Part shown: piece after piece, positions 52,377-61,810 of the stretch
Numbering within the stretch: position 1 is the stretch's first letter
Layout: each line of letters opens with the position of its first letter
From: Marinomonas colpomeniae
Lineage (GTDB): Bacteria; Pseudomonadota; Gammaproteobacteria; Pseudomonadales; Marinomonadaceae
Reading direction: 5' to 3'
Length of the DNA stretch: 64,000 nt
Assembly: GCF_014803385.1 (NCBI RefSeq)
Contig: NZ_JACYFC010000003.1
Span: 62,001 to 126,000, forward strand
Notes under the pieces: model-generated
What the model was told of the DNA's origin: nothing
Databases searched by the model: none
What the model saw: only the letters and a program-made list of their open reading frames with translations
Made by a program: the position numbers and the translations under genes

Positions 52377-53207
52377 ATGAAATTCAGCAAATATCATGCT
52401 TTAGGCAATGATTACATAGTCATCGACCCTAAAGACCTGAATGAAAAATTATCAGAAGATAAGATCAAAGTAATATGTGATCGTCATTTTGGCATCGGTT
52501 CTGACGGTATTCTTTATGGGCCTGAAGAAAGTAAAAGCTGTGATTTTTCTCTCAGAATATTTAATCCCGATTCAAGCGAAGCAGAAAAAAGCGGTAATGG
52601 CTTACGGATTTTCTCAAGATATCTTTGGGACCAATCTCTCGTTTCTTATGATGAATTTACGATTCAAACAAAAGGCGGTGTTGTCACTTCCACCATTGGT
52701 GAAAAAGGTCTTTCAGTATCAGTAGGGATGGGAAAAGTACGTTTTACTCATGAGTCAATGGGAGAGCCTGAAGTTACATCAGCAATAATGAATGTGAAAG
52801 GCCTAGAGTTCACCTATTATTTGGCCAATGTTGGTAACCCTCATTGTGTTATTTTACTTGATGATATTAACCCAAATTTTGCAAAAGAATTCGGCAGTAT
52901 TATTGAAAATGATTCTAGGTTTATTAACCGAACTAACATTCAATTTGTACAAATCATTGATAAATCATCAATTCAAATAGAAATATGGGAACGCGGTGCT
53001 GGTTATACTCTTGCTTCTGGTTCGAGTAGCACTGCTGCCGCTTCCGTTGCGTATGCTTTAGGGCTGTGTCATTCCAACATTAATGTTTATATGCCCGGTG
53101 GAATGATCAATATAAAACTGGATAAACAGTTCTTCGCAACTATGACTGGAGATGTTCGCAAAATTTGTGATGGGGAAATATCTAGAGAGGCACTTGTTTC
53201 ATTTTAA
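52377..53207 (+). CDS. DapF-fold protein lacking both catalytic cysteines
   Basis: 276 residues, matching diaminopimelate epimerase along its length: KYHALGNDYIVID, RHFGIGSDGIL, FNPDSSEAEKSGNGLR, NVGNPHCVIL, WERGAGYTLASGSSS. The two catalytic cysteines of DapF, in NGxRC and ACGTG, are replaced: Ile78 follows GNGLR and Ser214 stands in ASGSSS. The proton-transfer pair of the cysteine-type epimerases is therefore missing, so it should not work as ordinary DapF; a different reaction (lyase, isomerase with other bases, or binding) is possible. I recall similar cysteine-free paralogs annotated as dapF in other bacteria, unproved. It is 110 bases after the ABC ATPase and may be read from the same message. 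Confidence 0.85.
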   Translation: MKFSKYHALGNDYIVIDPKDLNEKLSEDKIKVICDRHFGIGSDGILYGPEESKSCDFSLRIFNPDSSEAEKSGNGLRIFSRYLWDQSLVSYDEFTIQTKGGVVTSTIGEKGLSVSVGMGKVRFTHESMGEPEVTSAIMNVKGLEFTYYLANVGNPHCVILLDDINPNFAKEFGSIIENDSRFINRTNIQFVQIIDKSSIQIEIWERGAGYTLASGSSSTAAASVAYALGLCHSNINVYMPGGMINIKLDKQFFATMTGDVRKICDGEISREALVSF

Positions 53208-53354
53208 CAATGCATTCCTATAAGGTTCATGACCTTGTTAGTTATTTACTTTGTTTGATCTTTTTATCAACCATTATGGGGACTCTTCTTTAAGGTTCTG
53301 ATGGGATTTTAGTTTAGTCGATTGCTAATGGCATTATAGGTTTATAGGAATGAT

Positions 53355-53933
53355 ATGAGCGCTAAAATTAAAAATATCGAAAAAACATTATTGTCGGATA
53401 ACTGGTACACGCTCAATAAATATTCATTCGATTATCAAAAGCCTAATGGCGATTGGGAGCGACAAGATCGCGAAGCATATGATCGAGGTAATGGCTCAAC
53501 GATACTCCTTTATAACGCACAAAAATCTAGTGTGATTTTGACACGACAATTTCGTCTTCCAACATTTGTAAATGGCAATGCCAGTGGTCTGTTAGTTGAA
53601 ACATGCGCTGGATTGCTTGATCAAGATAATGCAGAAGATTGCATTAAGAGAGAAGCGGAAGAGGAGACGGGCTATAAGATTGATAGTGTCAGAAAAATAT
53701 TCGAAGCCTATATGTCGCCTGGGTCTGTTACCGAGATATTATATTTCTTTATTGCTGAATATTCAGATGCTATGAAGGTGTCTGAGGGTGGCGGTTTAGA
53801 ACATGAGCAGGAAAATATTGAGGTTCTAGAGCTCGACTTTAATGATGCCTACAAGATGATTGAGTCAGGGGAAATAATAGACGGTAAAACAATTATGTTG
53901 CTTCAATATGCGAAACTAAACAATCTTTGTTAA
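53355..53933 (+). CDS. nudK: Nudix hydrolase, NudK-like GDP-mannose pyrophosphatase
   Basis: 192 residues, the same length as E. coli NudK. The Nudix box is [22 protein letters not shown], with REAEEETG intact, preceded by [15 protein letters not shown] and followed by [16 protein letters not shown], both typical of NudK. It hydrolyses GDP-mannose and related nucleotide sugars. E. coli nudK family length and motifs make the symbol reasonable. The promoter is not evident; a short hairpin AAGGT-TCATG-ACCTT lies after the preceding gene at about 53225-53239. Confidence 0.88.
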   Translation: MSAKIKNIEKTLLSDNWYTLNKYSFDYQKPNGDWERQDREAYDRGNGSTILLYNAQKSSVILTRQFRLPTFVNGNASGLLVETCAGLLDQDNAEDCIKREAEEETGYKIDSVRKIFEAYMSPGSVTEILYFFIAEYSDAMKVSEGGGLEHEQENIEVLELDFNDAYKMIESGEIIDGKTIMLLQYAKLNNLC

Positions 53934-54009
53934 TTTTGATGGTTGTACCTAAATTCAGATAAATAATTCGATTAAACATTGCCTCAGCTTTATAAGATGA
54001 AGAGCGTAT

Positions 54010-54208
54010 ATGAATATCAATTTAGTACATAAAACTAGCTGTCATTGTGGTGCTGTTCAATTAAGGTTGAAAATGCCTAATAGTTTAGAAGATTCAAAAC
54101 GGTGTTTATATGCTATGAGTCGGATTAGAAGGTGTAAACCCTTATGAGTTGGAGCCTGTTAAAATTTACAATGGAATACATTATCCAAAAGATACGATCA
54201 AATTATAA
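54010..54208 (+). pseudogene. Decayed GFA-family (glutathione-dependent formaldehyde-activating-like) gene
   Basis: The first frame (ATG 54010) encodes SCHCGAVQLRLKMPNSLEDSKRC, the zinc-cysteine start of GFA proteins, given here only as CHCGAVQL and LEDSKRC. It then runs into a stop. Another frame just after reads LEGVNPYELEPVKIYNGIHYPKD, the C-terminus of the same family (LEGVNPYEL, NGIHYPKD), ending in TAA at 54206-54208. Intact members have about 60 more residues between these parts, including the other zinc cysteines, so an internal deletion plus frame change destroyed the gene. It cannot fold as an enzyme. Confidence 0.8.
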
Positions 54209-54273
54209 CAATTATACGGTGTGTTCGACATCGGTATGACGATCAAAGAGTAATTCTGAATTTAGGAATAACT

Positions 54274-54834
54274 ATGAAAATCGCGGTATTTTGTGGTTCA
54301 AGTACAGGGAATAACCCTTCTTATATTAACGAAGCCAAAAAACTAGGCCTGTTTTTTGGAAAAAATGGCATTGACCTAGTGTATGGAGGAGGAAAGGTCG
54401 GGTTGATGGGGACTATTGCTGATGCGGTTCTAGAGAGTGGCGGAAACGTTTTTGGTGTTATTCCTGAATATTTGAAAGAAAAAGAAATTGAGCATACAGG
54501 TTTAACCGAGTTATTCGTTGTCGCAGATATGCATGAAAGAAAAGCGAAAATGGCTTCGATGGCTGACGCGTTTGTCGCATTACCAGGTGGCGCAGGAACA
54601 CTAGAAGAATTCTTTGAAGTATGGACTTGGGCACAACTAGGTCATCATTCGAAACCGTGTGCGTTGTATAACACCAATGGTTTTTATCAGGATTTATTAG
54701 CCATGATAACCAATATGACAAACTCTGGTTTTTTGAATGAAGAATACGCTAATATGCTTATTTTAGCTGACACACCAAAAGAGCTTGTTGATTGCATTGA
54801 GGCATATCAGCCACCTCTCAAAAAATGGTCTTAG
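54274..54834 (+). CDS. LOG-family phosphoribohydrolase
   Basis: 186 residues, with the LOG signature PGGAGTLEEFFE and the N-terminal AVFCGSSTGNNPSY and DLVYGGGKVGLMGTIA blocks. These enzymes cleave ribose 5-phosphate from N6-modified AMP (the Lonely Guy activation of cytokinins) and in bacteria often act as nucleotide phosphoribohydrolases; the catalytic Arg-Glu of MHERKAKM and GTLEE are present. It stands alone between a dead GFA gene and a convergent racemase; a long imperfect inverted repeat (arms about 54852-54866 and 54900-54915) may be the shared terminator. Confidence 0.88.
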   Translation: MKIAVFCGSSTGNNPSYINEAKKLGLFFGKNGIDLVYGGGKVGLMGTIADAVLESGGNVFGVIPEYLKEKEIEHTGLTELFVVADMHERKAKMASMADAFVALPGGAGTLEEFFEVWTWAQLGHHSKPCALYNTNGFYQDLLAMITNMTNSGFLNEEYANMLILADTPKELVDCIEAYQPPLKKWS

Positions 54835-54918
54835 TGCCAATTTAAAGAAACCAGAACCCTTAAAGAATATTTATACAATACATCTATACATGATTTGATA
54901 TTAAAAGGTTCTTGGTGG

Positions 54919-55638
54919 TTAGTGGCTAATTGCTCGAAGCAATGCCTCTTCGGCATGAATTGTTGCAGTATCAATAATAGGTATGTCGCAATCGGCTTGC
55001 TTTATTAGTAATGGAATTTCAGTACACCCTAAAATTACGCCTTCAGCGCCTTCAGATCTTAGCTTATTAATAATGTCAATATACTGCTTTCTAGACGCAT
55101 CAGATATTATGCCACGTACTAGTTCATTCACTATTATACTGTGAATGACTTGTTGATCATCAAAAGAAGGAACGATTGTCGATATGTCTTGTTTCTTTAA
55201 TCCTTCAACATAAAAGTCTTCGCCCATCGTAAACTTTGTACCCAAAAGAGCCACTTTTGAAATCGATTTCTTTTTAACGTCGAGGGCTGTCGTGTTAATC
55301 AAATTGATTAACGGAAGCGAGGTAAGATTTTGCACATCATCAAATACTTTATGCATCGTATTCGTTGCGATAAGGCCAAAATCAGCACCTGCTGTTTTTA
55401 GTTCATTTGCGACTCTGGCTAAATCTTCCGCGATTAAATCCCATCTGCCTTCGTCACGCCTCTGATGGAAGTTTTTTAGATTCACGCTGTAAATTATTAT
55501 TTCTGGGTAGCCATAATTACCATATTTTTCAACATAAGAGCGCGTGATATGAAGATAATAACTCACTGTTGATTCAGGGCTTAAGCCACCAATAATACCA
55601 ATTTTTTTATGCATAGATGAAATTCCATTTTTTGACAT
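54919..55638 (-). CDS. Aspartate/glutamate racemase family protein, YgeA-like
   Basis: 239 residues. The N-terminal GIIGGLSPESTVSYY and the two active-site segments are typical: IATNTMHKV has Thr92 where many members have the first catalytic cysteine, and ILGCTEIPLL holds the second, Cys205. E. coli YgeA, a broad amino-acid racemase, has the same Thr/Cys pair (recalled), so activity on amino acids such as homoserine is likely rather than lost. The start ATG at 55638 overlaps the dsdA stop by one base (TAATG), so the pair is translationally coupled; an internal ATG at 55614 is possible. Together they would interconvert and destroy D-amino acids. Confidence 0.87.
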   Translation of the reverse strand: MSKNGISSMHKKIGIIGGLSPESTVSYYLHITRSYVEKYGNYGYPEIIIYSVNLKNFHQRRDEGRWDLIAEDLARVANELKTAGADFGLIATNTMHKVFDDVQNLTSLPLINLINTTALDVKKKSISKVALLGTKFTMGEDFYVEGLKKQDISTIVPSFDDQQVIHSIIVNELVRGIISDASRKQYIDIINKLRSEGAEGVILGCTEIPLLIKQADCDIPIIDTATIHAEEALLRAISH

Positions 55639-56993
55639 TAAACTTTTGCCTTCTCATGTCGAGCTTTTTCTAAATAAGATAACATTTCTTGTTTTGGTAC
55701 CATGCCACCGCCTGTTGCCCACACTAGGTGAGTAGCGTTGCACATTTTTGTATCATCCAGTTTTAAGCGATTTCTGTACTCTGTATTGTTTGTAACAATA
55801 CTGGGGCCAATTAGTCCTGCGAGTGCGGAAGGTTCTAACTGAATATGTTCATACGTATTCATATCACCTAAATGTCGGTACATACGTTTGTCAGAAAGAG
55901 TGTAATAACCGTCTAGTAGTCTTTCCATGGCTCTTCCGACGAAGCCTGATGCTCTCCCTACCGCCAACCCATCCGCAGCGGTTATGTTATCAATGCCTAT
56001 GTCTTGTACTGAAATATAATCATGAAGACCTGTATGAACGCCTAACATCATACAAGGGGAGTGTGTCGGTTCTGCAAAGATGCAATGAATATGGTCTCCA
56101 AATGCCATTTTGAGTCCAAAGGCAACGCCACCAGGGCCACCACCAACACCACAAGGTAAATACACAAAAAGAGGGTGGTTTTCGTCAACGAGTATATTCA
56201 TTTCATTAAATTGCGTTTTTAGTCTTTCTCCTGCTACCGCATAACCAAGAAACAGTGTTTGAGAGTTTTCATCATCGATGAAAAAACAAGTCGGATCGCT
56301 TTCAGCTTCTTTGCGGCCCTGTTCTACGGCAACGCCATAATCCTGTTCATACTCCACCACCTTAACTCCGTGTTCGCGAAGCTTGTCTTTCTTCCACTGA
56401 CGAGCATCCGCTGACATATGCACAGACACAGAAAAACCCAATTTGGCACTCATGATGCCGATGGACATTCCTAGGTTTCCTGTTGAACCTACAGCAATGC
56501 TGTGTTGTTTGAAGAAGTTTTTGAACTCAGGAGATGCGAGTTTTTTATAATCGTCTGAAGTGGATAGTAGCTCTGCGTTTATAGCTAGTTTTTCTGCGTG
56601 AGTCAGTACTTCATAGATGCCACCGCGCGCTTTAATTGAACCTGATATAGGAAGGTGACTGTCTTTCTTCAGTAATAGCTTGCCAGAAATAGGTGTTTTA
56701 TATTCTTCTTCTAGTTTGGCTTTTATTGTTGGAATGGGGACAGTATCAGACTCTATTATGCCATTGGTTATCGCTGTTTCAGGGAAAACGAGCGCTAAAT
56801 AGGGTGCGAACCTTGTCAGTCTATCACTTGCTTCTTTGATGTCGTCAGCACTCAAACCCACATAAGGTAAAGCTTCTTTTAAACTGGTGATATTTGGGTT
56901 AAACCAGCTGACTTCTTGCAACGCTATTAACTGTGTAATCAAAGGGTATTTTTGAGTTAGCTGTTGAATAAATTGTTGATTATCCGTTGTCAT
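55638..56993 (-). CDS. dsdA: D-serine dehydratase
   Basis: 451 residues from the ATG at 56993, the usual DsdA length; the frame is open upstream to 57059 without support. PLP-dependent enzyme turning D-serine into pyruvate and ammonia. The PLP lysine is in [12 protein letters not shown], the Asn in [11 protein letters not shown] binds the cofactor ring, and the phosphate loop is [13 protein letters not shown]. No dsdX permease or dsdC regulator is beside it; instead an amino-acid racemase gene follows in a coupled arrangement, suggesting use of L-serine-derived or other D-amino acids. Confidence 0.94.
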   Translation of the reverse strand: MTTDNQQFIQQLTQKYPLITQLIALQEVSWFNPNITSLKEALPYVGLSADDIKEASDRLTRFAPYLALVFPETAITNGIIESDTVPIPTIKAKLEEEYKTPISGKLLLKKDSHLPISGSIKARGGIYEVLTHAEKLAINAELLSTSDDYKKLASPEFKNFFKQHSIAVGSTGNLGMSIGIMSAKLGFSVSVHMSADARQWKKDKLREHGVKVVEYEQDYGVAVEQGRKEAESDPTCFFIDDENSQTLFLGYAVAGERLKTQFNEMNILVDENHPLFVYLPCGVGGGPGGVAFGLKMAFGDHIHCIFAEPTHSPCMMLGVHTGLHDYISVQDIGIDNITAADGLAVGRASGFVGRAMERLLDGYYTLSDKRMYRHLGDMNTYEHIQLEPSALAGLIGPSIVTNNTEYRNRLKLDDTKMCNATHLVWATGGGMVPKQEMLSYLEKARHEKAKV

Positions 56994-57212
56994 TTTATTG
57001 GCCTGAATGAAGTGACATGGGCATAAAGGTATTCTCGGTGGATAGGCTAGAAAGAACAAGTTGAAACTATAGTTTATACTGAATGTTGGTTAATAAGTAA
57101 TATTGGATTTAAGGTGAAAGGTAGTAGAGTTACATTGATCTTGCTACAGTTTTTTAAAAGCCTCAGAATCAGAATTAACAGCATTCACCTATCATTTAAT
57201 AATGAGCTAAAC

Positions 57213-57983
57213 ATGTTCAAACGACTTAGTTATTGGCTAGAAAATAAACGCATTAAAAGAATGGCGTTTACAGAACAGCAGTGGGAATCTTCCATTGCTG
57301 ATTGGCCTGTGATGAACCGCTATCAAGGAGCTGAACGTGATGCATTGCGGAATATGACCTTTCGTTTCTTGGCTCGTAAGAACTTTGCTTCAGGTGGTGG
57401 CTTTCAGTTTACTAACGATATGTGTTTGAAAATCGCAACCATGGCTTGTGTACCGATTCTACACCTTGGTTTAGATTGGTATAACGATTGGTATACCATC
57501 GTTATTTACGAAGGTGATTTTGTACCTAATCGTCCGTATCGCAGTAGTGACGGTGTAGTTCATACAGGCAGCCAAGTGTTGAGTGGTGAAGCTTGGCTAA
57601 AAGGACCGGTGATATTATCGTGGCAGGCTGTGTGTGAAACGGGTGCTCATGCTCGCCATTCTAAGGCCAGTAATGTTGTCATTCATGAGTTAGCACATAA
57701 GCTTGATATGCTTCGTGATGGCGCCAATGGCGCACCGCCTATGCATCCAGATATGCGTTCAGGTGAATGGCACGATATATTTACAACTGCATGGGACAGG
57801 CTGCAGCGTGATTCGAATAAACATCGTCGATTACCTCTTGATGAGTATGCGTTAACCAATCCAGCTGAATTTTTTGCGGTATGCAGTGAAACGTTTTTTG
57901 AAGACCCTAAAAAAATGAAAGAACATATGCCAGAGGTACATCGGCTGTTGTGTCAGTTTTACCGCCAGCTGCCTGCTTTTTAA
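57213..57983 (+). CDS. mtfA: MtfA-like zinc metallopeptidase (Mlc titration factor A)
   Basis: 256 residues from the ATG at 57213 (MFKRLSYWLENKRIKRM), matching MtfA; the frame begins further upstream at an ATG with no family similarity. The zinc motif is VIHELAHKLDMLRDGANGAPP, i.e. HELAH, with the third ligand Glu in NPAEFFAVCSETFFE. E. coli MtfA binds the glucose repressor Mlc and has aminopeptidase activity. No Shine-Dalgarno stronger than TGAG is seen. It is divergent from dsdA and followed by a LysR gene after 106 bases. Confidence 0.88.
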   Translation: MFKRLSYWLENKRIKRMAFTEQQWESSIADWPVMNRYQGAERDALRNMTFRFLARKNFASGGGFQFTNDMCLKIATMACVPILHLGLDWYNDWYTIVIYEGDFVPNRPYRSSDGVVHTGSQVLSGEAWLKGPVILSWQAVCETGAHARHSKASNVVIHELAHKLDMLRDGANGAPPMHPDMRSGEWHDIFTTAWDRLQRDSNKHRRLPLDEYALTNPAEFFAVCSETFFEDPKKMKEHMPEVHRLLCQFYRQLPAF

Positions 57984-58089
57984 TTTAATTGGAATGATTT
58001 CTTTTAGCCTTAATTCTCAACCTTACCGATTTACTGAGTAACTTAGTGTTACATTATGACGTTGTCGTGATTTATTTATATGGAGTTTT

Positions 58090-58995
58090 ATGAAGCGTTA
58101 TCCCTCGACTACCGCACTGCGGGCATTTGAAGCAATTTCCCGTCTTGGAAGTGTTTCTGCTGCTGCAGCAGAACTTAATCTAACTCGTAGTGCGGTTAGC
58201 CATCAGTTAAATATGTTGGAAGAGGTTGTGGGATTCCCACTGACACAACGAGACGGTAGAGGCTTGGCGCTTACACAGAAAGGCAAGGCTTATGCTTTAG
58301 AGACAAAAAAAGCACTCACTATTTTGTTAGAAGCATCCCATGTTAGTGATGGTGAAGAGGTAACGGGATCATTAACGATTAGCTGCGCTCCAGGTCTTGC
58401 TAACTATTGGCTGTGTCATAAAATTGCGGCCTTTACAAAAAAATATCCTAAGTTATCGCTTCATATTTTATCTCCAAGTTTTCCTGGTGATATCTCAAAT
58501 GAAGATGTGGATTTATTCATCACCTATGGCAACGGTAGTTGGCCTGAAAAATATGTTAAACAGTTGATGACGATTCGATTGTTTCCAGTGTGTAGTCCGC
58601 ACTTTTTTCATCAACAAGGCGGCTTAGGGCATCCTTCTAACTTAATAAAAATGCCTCTTCTTCATCTTATGAGTAATACAGATTGGCGTGTTTGGCTCGC
58701 GGCTAATGGTGTCAGTAATACGCAGTTGGAAGGTGGTGTTGTTTTTTCGGATGCTAACTTTGTACAGTCGGCGGCGATTGCCGGTCAAGGTATTGCGATT
58801 GGCGATAATATGGTTAGTGGGGATGCGCTTGCAAAGGGGCTATTAATACGTCCTTTTGAAAAAAGCATTGAATCACCAAGAGCATATTATTTAGTTACGT
58901 CTCCAGAAAAAGTGGAACGAAAAGAAGTTTTTGCCTTTATTGAATGGTTAGAAGGCCTCATTGCAGACGCTCAATCTCGTTATGATAGGCAATGA
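58090..58995 (+). CDS. LysR-family regulator, GcvA-like
   Basis: 301 residues. N-terminal PSTTALRAFEAISRLGSVSAAAAELNLTRSAVSHQLNMLE in parts (LRAFEAISRLGSVSAAAAEL, TRSAVSHQL) resembles the GcvA/AmpR group, with GKAYALETKKAL after it. TGGAG precedes the ATG. It is on the same strand as, and 400 bases ahead of, an operon for a class II aldolase and an ABC importer; overlapping palindromes in the gap are possible operators, so it may control that operon. The effector is unknown; there are no gcv genes here. Confidence 0.85.
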   Translation: MKRYPSTTALRAFEAISRLGSVSAAAAELNLTRSAVSHQLNMLEEVVGFPLTQRDGRGLALTQKGKAYALETKKALTILLEASHVSDGEEVTGSLTISCAPGLANYWLCHKIAAFTKKYPKLSLHILSPSFPGDISNEDVDLFITYGNGSWPEKYVKQLMTIRLFPVCSPHFFHQQGGLGHPSNLIKMPLLHLMSNTDWRVWLAANGVSNTQLEGGVVFSDANFVQSAAIAGQGIAIGDNMVSGDALAKGLLIRPFEKSIESPRAYYLVTSPEKVERKEVFAFIEWLEGLIADAQSRYDRQ

Positions 58996-59396
58996 ATTAT
59001 CATTATTTAGATGGCGCTAAAAGTGTGCGATCAGCTTCTGGCGTGCACTTATTTATTCTAAACACCATCAGAAAGCTTTAAAAATGAAATCGGAAATCAC
59101 GTCTAAAAGCCTCTCTATCAAGTCTTAGTTATATTTTTCAGGAAAATACATCTCACTGTCTTTTATCCTTAATAAAGCCCTATTTTTGTGCATCACCTCA
59201 AGTCATTTCGAATTTACTAAACACAAGCTTATAAAATGAAGGTAATTGTCAAATAATATTGAACAATAACGTCAATATTATTCGATTGTTATTGCCTTTT
59301 TTCTGATCAAGAATCGATTAAAGGCATAAGGTTGATCTGATTTAACTGAGCCTAATTCCTATTAATAAGCATTAGCGTTTTTTTAAAGGCAGCATT
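58996..59396 (+). promoter_or_regulatory. Upstream region of the aldolase-ABC operon with nested inverted repeats
   Basis: 401 AT-rich bases without a gene. Two inverted repeats interlock at 59252-59294: AATAATATTGA (59252-59262) with its complement at 59272-59282, and CAATAAC (59264-59270) with GTTATTG (59288-59294). Such symmetry is typical of LysR operators. No sure promoter boxes are seen further on. Confidence 0.5.
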
Positions 59397-60188
59397 ATGA
59401 GTCAGCTATCAGGAACGGACTTCGTAACAGACATATATCCAAACCTCTCAGAGGAAGAACGAGTCAGAGTGGATTTAGCCGCGGCGTATCATTTGATCGA
59501 GCACTTCCAAATGAGCGACAGTATTTATACGCATATTTCAGCTCGTGTTCCTGGCGATAATGAATATTTTTTGATTAACCCTTATGGCACGCGTTTTAGT
59601 GAAGTCAAAGCGAGCCAGTTAGTCACCATTGATCTGGATGGAAAAATCATAGATGACCCATGTCAGATGGGTGCGAATCCCGCTGGTTTTACTATTCATT
59701 CAGCCATACATGCAGCACGTCATGATCTGAAATGCGCATTGCATACTCATACTGTTGCCGGTGTTTCGATTGCGTCAACACAAACTGGAATTTTACCGAT
59801 TAACCAGTGGTCTTTGCAGTTTTATCACGGTGTGTCCCGTCATGCTTATGAAGGCATTGCCTTAAATTTAGAAGAACGAGAGCGTTTAGTTAATGATCTT
59901 GGTTCTGAAAATAAAATTATGATTCTAGATAACCATGGACTAATGACCATGGGAGAAAACGTCGGGGAAGCGTTTACCTTAATGTTTAATTTAGAGCGTG
60001 TTTGCAAGGTGCAAATGTCCGTTCTCGCAAGCGGTCAAGCAGTCAATCAAATTGACTCATCAGTATGTGATTTAACCTATCAGCAATATAAACAGTTCGC
60101 CGAAATGAGTCTACGTGATGGTTTTCATGTGGAGTGGTTAGCGTATCTAAGATTGTTAGAAAAAGTGTCACCGTCTTACAAAGAGTAA
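59397..60188 (+). CDS. Class II aldolase/adducin family protein
   Basis: 263 residues. The zinc-binding histidines are in ALHTHTVAGVSIAS and later in DNHGLMTMGENVGEAF, and the N-terminal part THISARVPGDNEYFLINPYG matches the family (given in pieces: HISARVPG, LINPYG). Members include sugar-phosphate aldolases, epimerases and decarboxylases; several, such as the 3-oxo-tetronate 4-phosphate group, act on sugar acids. It is the first gene of an operon with a peptide-type ABC importer, so the imported compound may be its substrate or precursor. I cannot name the substrate. Confidence 0.83.
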   Translation: MSQLSGTDFVTDIYPNLSEEERVRVDLAAAYHLIEHFQMSDSIYTHISARVPGDNEYFLINPYGTRFSEVKASQLVTIDLDGKIIDDPCQMGANPAGFTIHSAIHAARHDLKCALHTHTVAGVSIASTQTGILPINQWSLQFYHGVSRHAYEGIALNLEERERLVNDLGSENKIMILDNHGLMTMGENVGEAFTLMFNLERVCKVQMSVLASGQAVNQIDSSVCDLTYQQYKQFAEMSLRDGFHVEWLAYLRLLEKVSPSYKE

Positions 60189-60257
60189 TGCTCGTCAATA
60201 TCGAAACCGGTTATTAGCCTAATTTAAATCTGAATATTTTGAACCTAGGAGAGAAAT

Positions 60258-61808
60258 ATGAAAAAAATTATTATGGGTGCTGTAATTGCTTGTTTGCCTT
60301 TTACTGCAAGTGTTTATGCACAACCTCAAAATGGCGGAACGATCAACGTCGTTGTTCAGCCTGAGCCACCAAGTTTAATGATTGGCATGTACTCAAATGG
60401 TACGACTCAGCAAGTGGGTGGTAATATTTTTGAAGGTCTAATGCGCTACGACAAAAAGCTGGTTCCTCATCCACTTTTAGCCACTTCTTGGGAAAATTCA
60501 GAAGATGGTAAAACTTGGACTTTTCATCTTAAAGAAGGCGTTGTTTGGCATGATGGACAACCTTTCACTTCAGCCGATGTTGTTTTCTCTATTGATGTGT
60601 TGTTACGTGAAACCAATGCTCGTTTAAGAACCTCTTTAGCGTTTGTTGATAGCATTACTGCACCGGATGATTTCACCGTTGTGTTCAAGCTTAATCAGCC
60701 ATTTGGTCCTTTTATTCGTTTGTTTGAAGTAGGCACAACACCTATGTTGCCTAAACATATTTATGAAGGCACAGATTTCAAAATGAATCCGGCTAACCAC
60801 CATCCAATCGGAACTGGACCATTTGTATTTAAAGAGTGGCAAAAAGGGTCATTTATTCATTTAGCCAAAAATGAAAATTATCATGTGAAGGGTTTACCTC
60901 ATATCGAGGAGCTTTATTGGCATGTTATTCCCGATGCTGCATCTCGATCAGTCGCCTTTGAAACGGGAAAAATTGATGTATTACCGGGTGGCTCCGTCGA
61001 GAACTTTGATGTGCCACGTTTAAGTGAACTGGACAATGCTTGTGTTACGACAGATGGTTGGGAGTTTTTCTCTCCACACGCTTGGTTATGGTTAAACAAC
61101 CAAGAAGGACCGACTGCAGATAAACGTTTCCGTCAAGCCGTTATGTACGCGATGGATCGTGAGTTTGCCAAGTCAGTACTTTGGAATGATTACGGCAAAA
61201 TTGCTAAAGGACCTGTAGGTTCAAAAACTACTTTCTTTGATGACACTCTGCCTGAATATGAATACAACCCGAAAAAAGCCAAAGCGCTTTTGAAAGAAAT
61301 GGGCTACGACGGTACACCTGTACGTTTGATGGCTATGCCATACGGCGAAACGTGGCAGCGTTGGACTGAAGTTGTTAAGCAGAATCTAGAAGAAGTTGGC
61401 ATTAAAACGAAACTTGTTGCTACTGATGTCGCTGGTTGGAATCAGAAAATTTCGGACCGAGATTACGACATTTCGTTTACTTACTTATATCAATACGGTG
61501 ACCCTGCATTAGGTGTTTCACGTACTTATCTGTCAAGCAATATGGCCAAAGGTTCTCCTTGGAATAACGCTGAAGGCTACGTAAATAAGCAAGTTGACCA
61601 ATGGCTTAATGAAGCTGCTGTCGTTTTCCCTGACTCTAAACGAGCTGAATTATACAGCAAAGCCCAGCATCAACTGGTTGAAGATGTACCGGTTGCTTGG
61701 TTAATGGAGTTGGAATTCCCAACAATTTATAACTGTAAAGTACAAAATCTTGTTGATTCTGCCATTGGTATTAATGATGCCTTCGGTACCGCTTGGATTA
61801 AACAATAA
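60258..61808 (+). CDS. ABC transporter substrate-binding protein (family 5)
   Basis: 516 residues, with signal peptide (cleavage near VYA-QPQ) and OppA-family blocks: GGTINVVVQPEPPSL, GNIFEGLMRYDKKL, WTFHLKEGVVWHDGQPFTSADVVFS in parts and HPIGTGPFVFKEW. GGAGAG precedes the ATG. It differs from the binding protein at 46889 and is probably for another ligand. The final third has FQQAVMYAMD-like RFRQAVMYAMDRE and the C-terminal WLMELEFP segment. A stem-loop lies between it and the permease genes. The ligand could be a peptide, an opine or a sugar derivative; family 5 proteins are broad. Confidence 0.88.
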   Translation: MKKIIMGAVIACLPFTASVYAQPQNGGTINVVVQPEPPSLMIGMYSNGTTQQVGGNIFEGLMRYDKKLVPHPLLATSWENSEDGKTWTFHLKEGVVWHDGQPFTSADVVFSIDVLLRETNARLRTSLAFVDSITAPDDFTVVFKLNQPFGPFIRLFEVGTTPMLPKHIYEGTDFKMNPANHHPIGTGPFVFKEWQKGSFIHLAKNENYHVKGLPHIEELYWHVIPDAASRSVAFETGKIDVLPGGSVENFDVPRLSELDNACVTTDGWEFFSPHAWLWLNNQEGPTADKRFRQAVMYAMDREFAKSVLWNDYGKIAKGPVGSKTTFFDDTLPEYEYNPKKAKALLKEMGYDGTPVRLMAMPYGETWQRWTEVVKQNLEEVGIKTKLVATDVAGWNQKISDRDYDISFTYLYQYGDPALGVSRTYLSSNMAKGSPWNNAEGYVNKQVDQWLNEAAVVFPDSKRAELYSKAQHQLVEDVPVAWLMELEFPTIYNCKVQNLVDSAIGINDAFGTAWIKQ

Positions 61809-61810
61809 TC

